Part shown: positions 55,151 to 64,000 of the stretch, in pieces
How positions within the stretch are numbered: position 1 is the first letter of the stretch
Layout of the letters: each line of letters opens with the position of its first letter
Source: Silene latifolia
Taxonomy: Eukaryota; Streptophyta; Magnoliopsida; Caryophyllales; Caryophyllaceae
NCBI RefSeq assembly: GCF_048544455.1
Contig: NC_133536.1
Coordinates: 24,492,152-24,556,151, forward strand
DNA: 64,000 nt
Reading direction: 5' to 3'
Position numbers and translations under genes: made by a program
Notes under the pieces: generated by a model
Seen by the model: the letters and a program-made list of their open reading frames with translations, nothing else
What the model was told of the DNA's origin: nothing
The model's database searches: none

Positions 55151-57331
55151 TCATACTTGCAGAAGTTTAAAGGGTGACATTAATCCTAAAAGTATATACA
55201 TTGATGAGATATATAACAACATGCGCATTTACATTAACACCAAAATATTAACACCATTTGAGTATACATAATATGCTGTACAATTGATAGGGTGACATTA
55301 AGTCTAAAAGTATGAACATTATATTAATTAGATATACAAGAGCATGTGCCTTTAATTAATATGATGTACTATATTTGGCATGGTTACATTCGTACTGAAA
55401 GTAGAGACATTAATAAGATTTACATCAACGTATGATCTGAAAAATAATGAATGAATCTGAAAAATAATGAATGAATCTCTATCAAATTTGATGGACCAAA
55501 AATTTAAGATTTTTTTTGGCATTGATTTTTTCTTACCTTCAACAAATGTAAACAAAATAAATTATGATTCTTCTTTTGTATTGATTTTTTCATATCTTCA
55601 ATAAATGTAATATTTTGATGTATGAATTTTAATAATAATGTTAACAATAAAAATAACAATACCTTTTGGGTCGGGGTAAAGTATCCATCGCTTTTCTTGC
55701 CATCGGAATGTTGATTTTTGACTGGCAAATAGATGAAGATGATGATTAGTTGAATATGAAAGGAAAGTTATTTGTGTTTTTGGAAAAAAAAAAAGTTAAA
55801 AAGAGGAATTTGGGTGGATTTTGATTGAGAAAAAGATATATATAAAAATTAGCTGATGAACAAAGGTTGAGAAAGTATGGAGAGAAATTGATAGAAATGA
55901 AAAATTGATAAAATAATGAATGAATAAGTGTCAATCAACAAAATCAGCCACCTAACATCTACCCATCATACCCCCCTTACTCTAGTTGACAGGGTGACAT
56001 TTGTCGTAAGAGTATAGACCTTTATGAAAAAATCACCAACATGTGCATTTATATGAACTGACATAATCTAGTTAACAGGATCACATTAGAAGAAAAAATA
56101 TAGACATCAATAAAATACAACACAACAAGTGCATCTTCGTCCGCCATTTTTTGATCGCAAGATTTTTGAGATATTAAGAACGTAATTTTTGACAATTGAT
56201 TGTAAGATGAATATATAATTTTGAACAATAGAGAGCAATGAATGGGATTTGTTTTTTTTGCTTTCTTACAAATGAAACGATAGGGAACTGAAGAAGAAGA
56301 AGAAGCCTAGCATTTATGAGAGAGATATGGCATTAAAAGCAAGACGGACTTATTGTAAATAATTTTCAATAAATAATGGGCCAAGTAATGATATGTACAA
56401 CCTTCCATAAATGCGCAAACAGTGGCTTGTCCCTTTCTTGTTTCCCCGATCCGACCCGCGATTAATATGGTATGTAATTAACCCGTCGCAAGCTTGCGAC
56501 GCGTATCTCCGTCACAAGGAAGAATTTGTGATTAGATAATGCTAGGTAGACATTAGAAGGGACTTGTATAAAATAATTTAGTTAGCAATACTTTCACATT
56601 AAAATGATCACATGAATGCCTTTGGCTAAGAATTAACAGGTACCAAGGGTAACATTAAGAATACAAATGAAGAAAAATTATCATAATTCTCTCACTAAGT
56701 AACAATGATTTCAGGTTTTTTATGAGAAGATTATGATAATAATTTCTGATTCGGATTCTTAATATGTATCCTAAAGACATACATTTAGAAATTGATGCTC
56801 TCTTTGTCCCGGTCATTTATTTACATATTATATTTTAGGGTATTTCATTCGGTTGTTTATCTTTTTATTTTGGAAATATTTTTTTTGGTTAATTTGATCA
56901 CCCGGCCCACAAGCTTTCTTGTTCACTTGTGATACAATGACAATATCTAATCCTGTCTATTTTGTTTAGTATTTGTGCAGAAATTAGGTAAACAGTTCGG
57001 CATGGAAGGACTAACTCCATTTAAGTTAAGTTCAGCAAAATTAAGTTAAGTTCAGAAAAGTTCAACTCCTATAAGTTAAGTTAAGTTCAGCAAAATTAAG
57101 TTCAGAAAAGTTCAGCAAAACTAAGTTCAGCAAAATTAAGTTCAGAAAAGTTCAGCAAAATTAAGTTCGGAAAAGTTAAGCAAAATTATAAGTTTCATAA
57201 TATTGACGAGTTTTAAGAAAAAGCTACGATTTTCGTTCAAATCGATTGTATAAACAATCCGAAATTAATTATTATTCTATATTTTTTCAAAAAAAAAGGT
57301 ATTTATTTCAACCCCGAATACAATAGGATAT

Positions 57332-57703
57332 TTGTCTCCTATTAGCGATAAAAAAGCAAATCTTAGATGTCATATGCCCGAATTTAAACATAGACCGCCC
57401 GAAGGAATGGTAGAGCATTTTAATTACCAACATTCGTCATTGAGAACGAAAGTTGAAATGGCATTTGGTCAATTGAAAAAAAGGTGGAAGATGTTAAAAG
57501 TTACGCCTCAAATGTCACCTAAGTATCAAATGTCCATTATTGTTTCTACTTTCACACTTCATAATTTTACACGGATGCACATTCTTGAGATACCTGTTAT
57601 TCAATATGAGAACGTTCTAGGGACAACAGATTCAGGCATGTTTGATAAGAAGCGGAAAAAAGCTATGTATAAGGTGCGAAATAACATAGTCAAAAACATT
57701 TGA
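57332..57703 (+). pseudogene. PIF/Harbinger transposase (DDE_Tnp_4), C-terminal fragment
   Basis: 123 codons matching the end of the DDE endonuclease of PIF/Harbinger elements: CHMPEFKHRPPEGMVEHFNY, then SSLRTKVEMAFGQLKKRWKM (with the conserved Glu) and STFTLHNFTRMHIL. In these proteins the N-terminal half with the first two catalytic Asp residues precedes; it is absent here. The acidic tail expected after NIVKNI continues past the stop (GSGDEE-like codons in another frame near 57720-57780). Cannot act alone. Confidence 0.8.
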
Positions 57704-57924
57704 CGAGCAATGGATTTGACGGGGTGAGCTCAAATGAAGATGAAGAAAGTGACGAGGAAGATGATAATATGGAACTAGATGATTAGAAGAAAAAAAAAAG
57801 TAAAATGTGATTTCTTTTTATTTTTATGTATTAGGTAATGTGTACGAACATATTAATTTATATAAATAAAGTATTTTATTATCTTTACTTGTGTCTTGTG
57901 TTTTAAGTTATATTTCTTTATTTA

Positions 57925-58083
<159 letters not shown>

Positions 58084-58499
58084 TAAGAAATTAAATTAAG
58101 TTAATTTAAATAAGATTCTTTTAATTCAGAAAGTTAAGCAATTATAATTTAAATTCAACAAAATTAAGTTCAGCAAAATTAAGTTCAGAAAAGTTCAGCA
58201 AAATTAAGTTCAGCAAAATTAAGTTCAGAAAAATTCAAAGAAAATTAAGTTCAAAGAAAATTAAGTTGAAAAAGTTCAAAGAAAATTAAGTTAAGTTCAA
58301 CAAAATTAAGTTAAGTTCAGAAAAATTAAGTTAAGTTCAGCAACTTTAAATCCAAAAGAACAGGGCCTAAGGAGTATTATATGTTGACTGATGTGTTTGC
58401 ATAAATTGTGACAGAAGATTATTCTGACTTGACTAATCGTGAAGGGCGATGATCTTATTTTGAATTTCGTGATGATAACAAAGTGACCAGCTAAAATTG

Positions 58500-58697
58500 G
58501 GAAATGGATCCTCTCCATTTCTTTCTCTCCATTTTCTCCCTTAAACTTATTTAATAATATTTTTCCCACCAAATCTCATTATCCCTTTATTTTTACCCAT
58601 AAATTTTGAGCCGTTCGATAATGCCAAAATACGATATGGACCATCGAAAGGAAATGACCTCTCCATTTCTTTTTAGAAAATGGAGAGAAACTCTCCT
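58500..58697. mobile_element. MITE with 10-bp flanking duplication
   Basis: 198 bp between two copies of gctaaaattg (58490-58499 and 58698-58707). The ends share CTCTCCATTTC in opposite orientation, an imperfect TIR of about 22 bp. Nine to ten base duplications fit Mutator-like elements. The rest of 58708-59560 is AT-rich, without a gene. Confidence 0.55.
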
Positions 58698-59815
58698 GCT
58701 AAAATTGAGGCTTGTTTTCAATTTCGTGATATTGTAATTTTTTGTATTGCTGCTTGTGTTTATTTGAAATTTTTGTGTAGTTCCACTTGAGGGGGTCGTC
58801 TATTGTAATAGCACTCCATCAAAAATGCTATGATTACACTTGAAGTATAAAATTTTTTATACACTACAAGTATCATGGCGACATATGGTAGCGGTGAGCC
58901 ATGTAATAGAATCTCCTTTTAACATTTAAGTATTAGGCTATATTTAAAATTTGTGTATTTATCCTTATTAGTTTCTTTCCCAAAATATAATTACTCCATA
59001 TTAATTCTCTTTCATCTAAATATTTTTATTTTGATAATATGATCATCATCATATATTTAGAACTAATTCAATTATTTCCTAATAATTTCCTTAATATTGC
59101 TTATTACATTTTTTTCTCTCATAATTTTAAAATTTCACTTTCTTGTAATTAGTGTCCAATATTTAGAAATTTTGATTTTTTTTCAATAAAAAAAACTATT
59201 TTTAATCGAAGTTCAATTAATTGAAATAGAAAGTGGATTAAATTTATCATGAAGAAAAAGTGCAAATATATTATTGAATGAAGAAAAAAAACTCACCAAC
59301 TAACGTGTAAAAAAAAAAAGCAAACAACTTTTCAATATTTTTTTAAATGGTAATTAAATACTCTGTATTATCATATCTTTTAATAATAATAATAAATAAA
59401 TTCCCAAAAAATATTCCCCAAATCCTTTCCAAACTTTCTATATTTCCCTTCATGTTTTTATAATTGGATTCTACGGCATGTTCAAATTCTATTAGTGGTG
59501 TATGGAAGATTCCATACACCAAGTATAACCGTATCATCTTCTAAAACATTTAGATCATAAAGTCGATATCTAAAGAAGGTTCCAAAACATGTTACATTTG
59601 CAGAACAGAAATCAACAGACCAGCTGAGGAACTAGCAAAAGTTACAGAAGTTCATCACTCCTCAACAATGAGGCTACTAGACAAGTTCAAACAAAAGCTA
59701 CAGTGTCGCTATCAGTAAGAGTAAGATGATCACATATTCATCATGATCATGTAAAAGTTGAAAATTCAGTCTGAAGAATCATAACCTGGAATAACCACGA
59801 CCAATAAAGTGATCA

Positions 59816-62800
59816 TCAAGGTGAATAATAATCAATAAGAACATCAGGCGACACCCTTGGCCTGTCATCATCAGAATCAGACAAACCTGAGTAGCACATA
59901 GAGTTATCAGTATGGTCGGGATCTGCAATATAATAGGCATTATGGCCATAGTCTGCAGTGGAATCGTTAGGGTATCGAAGGTGCATGTTCGCTAATCTTT
60001 CCCCCAAATCCCCTGATAAATCGATAAAGAAGCAAGCACGTAAATCCAGGGATTTAAGATAAGGGCATCCATCCAGAATTGCTTTCAAACCTTCATTGTT
60101 CATGCTGTTCCCAATTAGTTGAACATGACGTAATTTAGGCATGCTTTTGGAAATGGCTAGCGCATAATAATTGCAGATGAACTTTTCGTCATTGCAGATG
60201 CAATCTTCGTCAGTGCACATGTAAAAATCATTGAACGTATAATCTGGTAATTTACGCCCGACACCATTTAAGCCAAATGATGTCAATGAGGGGCAAGCAT
60301 GGCCGATAGCTTCAATTGTCTTAGATGAGAACGAACACTGTATAATCTGGATTTCCTCCAGCATAGGGAGCCTTTTCACTGCTTCCATCAGTCTTTCATC
60401 AGTCAACAACAATACATTAGACACATAGCCCAGGCGCAGATGTTTAAGATTCTTGCATCTGTTAGGATGTTTTCAGAAATACGAAGATACATTAAAAGAC
60501 AGAATGCACAAAATATTTAGTTGGTAGAGATCAGTAATTAGTACGGTAATGAAAGCCAAACTGACAAAGGATCAAGTTGCTAAGGCAGCTTGTGACGGGA
60601 TTAGCCCGTCACAAGCAAGACGCTTTGAAATATTTAACACATAAATCTAAAAAACGGAAATTGAGATAGCGAAATTCGGTGTTACTCTCACTTTCAATAC
60701 CACCAAGGACGTTTTAGTAAATTACCAACAATTTTCATTGCCCTTTACTTTTAGAATTTTAACCTGTTTTATTGAAAAAGGGTAATATGGGAAATATAAT
60801 TCTTCTTATCAAATAACTTATGAAATTGATGAGAGGAGTTCAGATTTTGTTAATTCTGTCTTGGAAAGAAGGTTGCCAAATTCATTTAATGGATGAAATC
60901 TTGGAGAAATGAGTTACGAAGTACGTAATATAATCCAAAATTTAGGAAAATAGGTTGATGGCGTCGTTTAATGGCACGGCGTAGTTCAATTTTTTATGCA
61001 AAAGTTATGAAATTTTTTTTTACTAAACAAACCCATGAGCAAAAGAGAGCCATCAATCCGCCCACCATGGTTGCACTTCCCGTACAAATTGGGGGGTACG
61101 TCCTCTATCGCCGGCATTATTGCTATAAAATAGAGTAACTCAAGATTTAATCAAATCCAATTCCATTAATGCCCTTACTAATTTTCGCGTAATTGTGAAA
61201 CATAAAATTCTTTTGGGTGAGAAGATTGAAATAAAAAATTTATTTTAATTTATATTACTATTTTAATAATGGTGGTACTCAAACTCGATAACACTCGCTG
61301 TCACCCTATCACTTTCCAAAATTTTTTGCAACCTTCCACATTTGAAAACCTGAAGACCAGCAGGAGAAGAGCGAACGCGAATCATTCGCCAGATTGAATT
61401 GGATATTCTTTCTTATGAAACTAATACTTGTATCTATATTCAATCTATGTCTCCAAAAAATCAAATTGGATATCCAAGTTTAAAATCAGATGCAAATTAG
61501 ATCTTAGTTTGAAAAGGTCGAGGCGCTAAGAGGCCTAACCGACGAGGCGCAAAGCTGAGGTTTTTAGTAATAAGTTAGGTAGGGAATGTTTGTTGAGAAT
61601 ATATCATGACAAATTAGAGTTGAAACTTATATTTACCATAATTAGTCATATAATGTTGAAAATCTTTCCCTACTTAACTTCTTATCATGTTCCCTAAGGG
61701 CACATGTTAGAAAATCCGAATTTGAATTTTGCAATTAACATCTTTGGCGGAAATATCTTTTTCGAAAAATGCACACGATGCCTTTGAGGTTTGTCTTTTT
61801 ACCCGAAATACACAACATTTTTATTCGAAAATTTTTAAGAGGCCATAACTAATGGTTACGAGTTCAGAAGGTGACAATATTTTTTTTTAAAAATTGATAT
61901 CTTTCCTAGAACTACGATTTTGTAAAAAAAATTGGATAATTCATGTGATACCCCTAAAGTTTGCCACTTTGCATGAAATACCCAAATTTTTTATCCGAAA
62001 AACTTTAAGAAGCCTTAACTCGTGTTTACAAGTTTAGAAAGAGACGATTTTTTTTCAAATCGATCATCTTTCTGAGAACTACGATTTGGAATAAAAGTTT
62101 GACGAGTTTGAAACTCGTGACAAAGAGATATGATCACTCAAAGTTTGTTTAGTAAAAAAGACTTTGACGTACGAAAACTCCTAACCATGTGATCCAAATG
62201 TGATTTTTTTATAAAATCGTAGTTCTTGAAAAGTTGATCGATTTGGAAAAAATAATCGTCGCTTTCTGAACTCGTAAACACGAGTTATGGCTTCTTAGTG
62301 TTTTCCGGATAAAAAATTTGGGTATTTCGTGCCAAGTGTCAAGTTTCAGGGATACCGCGTGAATTATCCGGAAAAAAATTGTCGAGTTTGGAAATCGTGA
62401 CCAAGAGATATGGGTCACTCAAAATTTGTTTGGTCAAAAAATTTTTGACATACATAACTCCTAGCTACGGGATACGAATACGATATATTTTATTTTTTCA
62501 AATTGTAGTTCACGAAAGGATGATCAATTTGAAAAAAAAAAAATTATCACTTTCTGAAATCGTAAACACGAGTTATGACCTCTTAACGTTTTCCGGATAA
62601 AAAATATTTCGGGCAAAATGTCAAACCTAAAGGGCACCGCTTGCATTTTTCGTATCTTTTTGGGCGTTTTCATGTTGTCTAAGATGTGAAGGGCTAAAAT
62701 GTTACTCCTTGCTCCATCTCAATCATGTGTTTGCATTTGATTAAAATACCTCTCACAAGAATAAAAAAACAAATAAGTGATTGAGATAAAGGAAGTATGA

Positions 62801-63716
62801 ATAATGGGGAATAAAAATGGCATAGTTAAAGATCTAGGTGAAAAAAAGATGGAGAGTGCGTACTCTCGCGTCTTGTTAAGCGAGTCTAGCCTAAAAGACA
62901 CACCTAAAATACACCGAGGTGTTTGGACCGTTATCTCATCAAGGCGCGCCCACCGCACATTCGAAGAGCATTTTTAAAAATAAGGATTGGAAATCAAAAA
63001 CTCCGATCGAATGCGGGTAGGATATTACATCAAATCAAATATTTGGATATTTTGCTCAGCCCTACCTAAATATGCGTCCATTCTCAAACAACAAATACCA
63101 TACAACGTAAATCGTAACGAACATAATGATACTCTTTCGTTCAATTATTTGTGAAAATTTAAAACATACTACTTCCGTTGCAGTCATTTATTTACTTTTT
63201 GATTAAATGACTTATCAATAAGAAAAAAAGTAAAGTGATTGGAACGAAAAGAGTAAGTTGGCAAAACAACTACACACAGCAGTAAAAAAATATAACATAC
63301 CTTTCAGTGATGTACATCAAGGTCCTATACGGTATATCAGAATAACTAAGATCACGATGATACTCCAAATACATATCAATCAAACCACCCGCACTCGAAT
63401 CAATTACGTAACGAGTCAAATTGTCGAAACTCCACGGCAAATTAACATACTGACGACCTCTAGGAACGGTCATATTTATAGTTCTAAACGTGACGGGTAG
63501 TTTGCATATCTTGCGAAACAACATACACACTTTCTGAACATTCTCAATTAATTCAATTGTCAGCAACTTTGAAAAAATGATAACCCATATGTCTTCAAGT
63601 AGTTCCAACCAATTTGGGAATTGGGTTTTGTTTGTTTGATGAATTAAATCGGTCTTGTGCTTCTTGTTGTTTGGTTGATTTGGTGATGATGAACTAGGGT
63701 TTGAAATTGAAGACAT
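59816..63716 (-). CDS. Gene B: F-box/LRR protein, SKIP19/FBL23-like, two exons
   Basis: Paralogue of gene A, probably also an SCF substrate receptor. Exon 1 is 63716-63301 (416 nt), starting at the MSSISN ATG that matches gene A; an ATG 33 nt upstream is in frame but has no counterpart there. Exon 2 is 60458-59816, after a cctaacag acceptor; the join is phase 2 as in gene A. The total is 352 aa. The F-box is NWLELLEDIWVIIFSKL. LRRs read LPMLEEIQIIQCSFS, MPKLRHVQLIGNS and CPYLKSLDLRACF. Compared with gene A it has an extra Cys/Asp/Glu-rich stretch (YMCTDEDCICNDEKFIC) between two repeats. The intron is 2842 bp with its own insertions. No damage seen. The 3' flank 59560-59815 also matches gene A's. 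Confidence 0.9.
60589..60622. repeat. Small inverted repeat, end words of the 52-kb TIR element
   Basis: CTTGTGACGGG (60589-60599) faces CCCGTCACAAG (60605-60615) with a 5-base loop, followed by CAAGAC. The last 14 bases read backwards equal GTCTTGCTTGTGAC, the start of the element at 52444. It is absent from gene A's intron, so it is a tiny insertion or remnant in gene B. Confidence 0.55.
60680..61312. mobile_element. Probable TIR element in gene B intron
   Basis: The left end ggtgttactctcactttcaa and the right end (read backwards gagtgttatcgagtttgagt) both continue into ACCACC, so they are imperfect inverted ends. AT-rich inside, no ORF. Target duplication not resolved. Absent from the gene A intron. 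Confidence 0.4.
61763..62652. mobile_element. Mutator-like long-TIR MITE in gene B intron, containing a second copy
   Basis: Starts cgaaaaatgcacacgatgcc and ends in its inverse tgcatttttcg. It is flanked by the 9-bp duplication tatcttttt (61754-61762 and 62653-62661). The arms align with the element at 10881-11322. A related element interrupts it. Confidence 0.82.
61934..62371. mobile_element. Inner Mutator-like MITE nested in the same family
   Basis: Starts ggataattcatgtgataccc and ends gaattatccgg. It is a foldback of about 438 bp, flanked by aaaaaaatt on both sides (61925-61933 and 62372-62380), a 9-bp duplication, though A-rich and so weaker evidence. It shares the cgtgtttacaag and aactacgatttgga blocks with the outer copy. 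Confidence 0.7.
63130..63255. mobile_element. Stowaway-like MITE, gene B copy
   Basis: TACTCTTTCGTTCAATTATT at left and GGAACGAAAAGAGTA at right. Same place relative to the splice donor as the gene A copy (11681-11825), more diverged inside. 62662-63129 is intron without other features. Confidence 0.68.
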
Positions 63717-63845
63717 TGCGGAATGAAAACTTTGCCCAAGTTTAGACACTTAACAAGGGATACAATTTATACAAAGGTTAAGTACATCAGTTTTTGTGTT
63801 GGTCATCATTACGTGGGTTTTAGACATTTAATGACGTCATTATTT
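63717..63845 (-). promoter_or_regulatory. Upstream region of gene B with a TGACGTCA palindrome
   Basis: Homologous to gene A upstream DNA. ATGACGTCAT at 63831-63840 is a perfect palindrome and a consensus bZIP (C-box/TGA-type) site, about 115 bp before the ATG. TACGTGGGTTT nearby is an ACGT-core element shared by both genes. Binding is inferred. 63846-64000 shows no gene. Confidence 0.5.
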
Positions 63846-64000
63846 TATTTTTTGTTGGTGCAAATGAGTGCAACACATGAAAAATAATTAGTTATTACAC
63901 GGAAAATTGTCAAAGACAAGATAGTACAAAGCTGAGTGAAGGAGTATGAAACGTAAATGTTGATGCAGGAGTTAAGGAAGGTATGGGTGTGGGCCTAGGG

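Larger units (their letters stand above)
52446..56525. mobile_element. 4.1-kb TIR element, family uncertain (possibly Mutator-like)
   Basis: The ends are inverted for about 40 bp: left 52449-52488 gcttgtgacagagatactcg and gttgcaagcttgcgacgggt; right 56480-56522 is the reverse with a few changes. The TIR includes the palindrome GCAAGCTTGC. I found no clear target duplication. The inside has a candidate spliced micro-gene, a 65-codon ORF on the other strand and long AT-rich DNA. The terminal words recur at 60589-60622. Confidence 0.55.

Noticed and set aside
50616..56660. gtgttacttaatctcggtacc at 50622 facing ggtaccaagggtaacatt at 56639 as ends of one 6-kb element
   Set aside because: Match is short and gapped, and no target duplication was found.

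Overview
This is plant nuclear DNA, from a eudicot. The evidence is spliced F-box/LRR genes of the SKIP19/FBL23-like type, AT-rich introns, and several layers of plant transposons: a Sirevirus with ORF3, a chromovirus, a Tat-type gypsy element, CACTA, hAT, Mutator and Stowaway elements. Caryophyllales is my weak guess from the look of the repeats; nothing here proves it. Only two genes look like ordinary host genes. They are minus-strand paralogues: gene A (9271-12274) and gene B (59816-63716). Each has two exons joined at the same phase-2 position, and the first exon is 416 nt in both. Their 3' flanks, introns and promoters are also alike, so they are a tandem duplication now pushed about 47 kb apart by transposons.

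Layout. 1-8538: 3' part of a Sirevirus-like Ty1/copia element (gag end, pol in pieces, an intact 567-aa env-like ORF3, 3' LTR). 8539-12430: gene A, whose 2-kb intron holds a hAT MITE, a Mutator-like MITE and a Stowaway-like MITE. 12431-32095: GGGTCGG-rich repeat DNA interrupted by a Tat-type gypsy element (12584-31573), which carries a four-exon antisense gene. A chromodomain-bearing gypsy element (14434-22721, 5-bp TSD tccac) sits inside its gag. 32096-49092: a small non-autonomous CACTA element, only about 1.25 kb of its own DNA, expanded to 17 kb by a solo LTR (itself split by a 4.9-kb non-autonomous LTR element) and by a 9-kb LARD-like element with 2.93-kb LTRs. 49096-59560: repeat-rich intergenic DNA with a SINE-like insertion, a Stowaway-like MITE, a second CACTA-like element full of AACAACGG motifs, a 4.1-kb TIR element containing a candidate three-exon micro-gene, and a PIF/Harbinger transposase fragment. 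59560-64000: gene B with its own intron insertions.

No tRNA, rRNA or CRISPR array was seen. The least ordinary signals are these. The palindrome CTCGATCGAG recurs in clusters in three LTR families. A spliced antisense gene lies inside the Tat element. A micro-gene with only phase-1 junctions lies in the 52.4-56.5 kb element. A 16-bp direct repeat flanks a Tat element that has lost the start of its 5' LTR. Differences between repeat copies concentrate at CAG/CTG sites and homopolymers, which may mean sequencing error rather than decay. I did not find a convincing new defence or enzymatic system; the window is mainly a record of nested transposition around a duplicated F-box gene.
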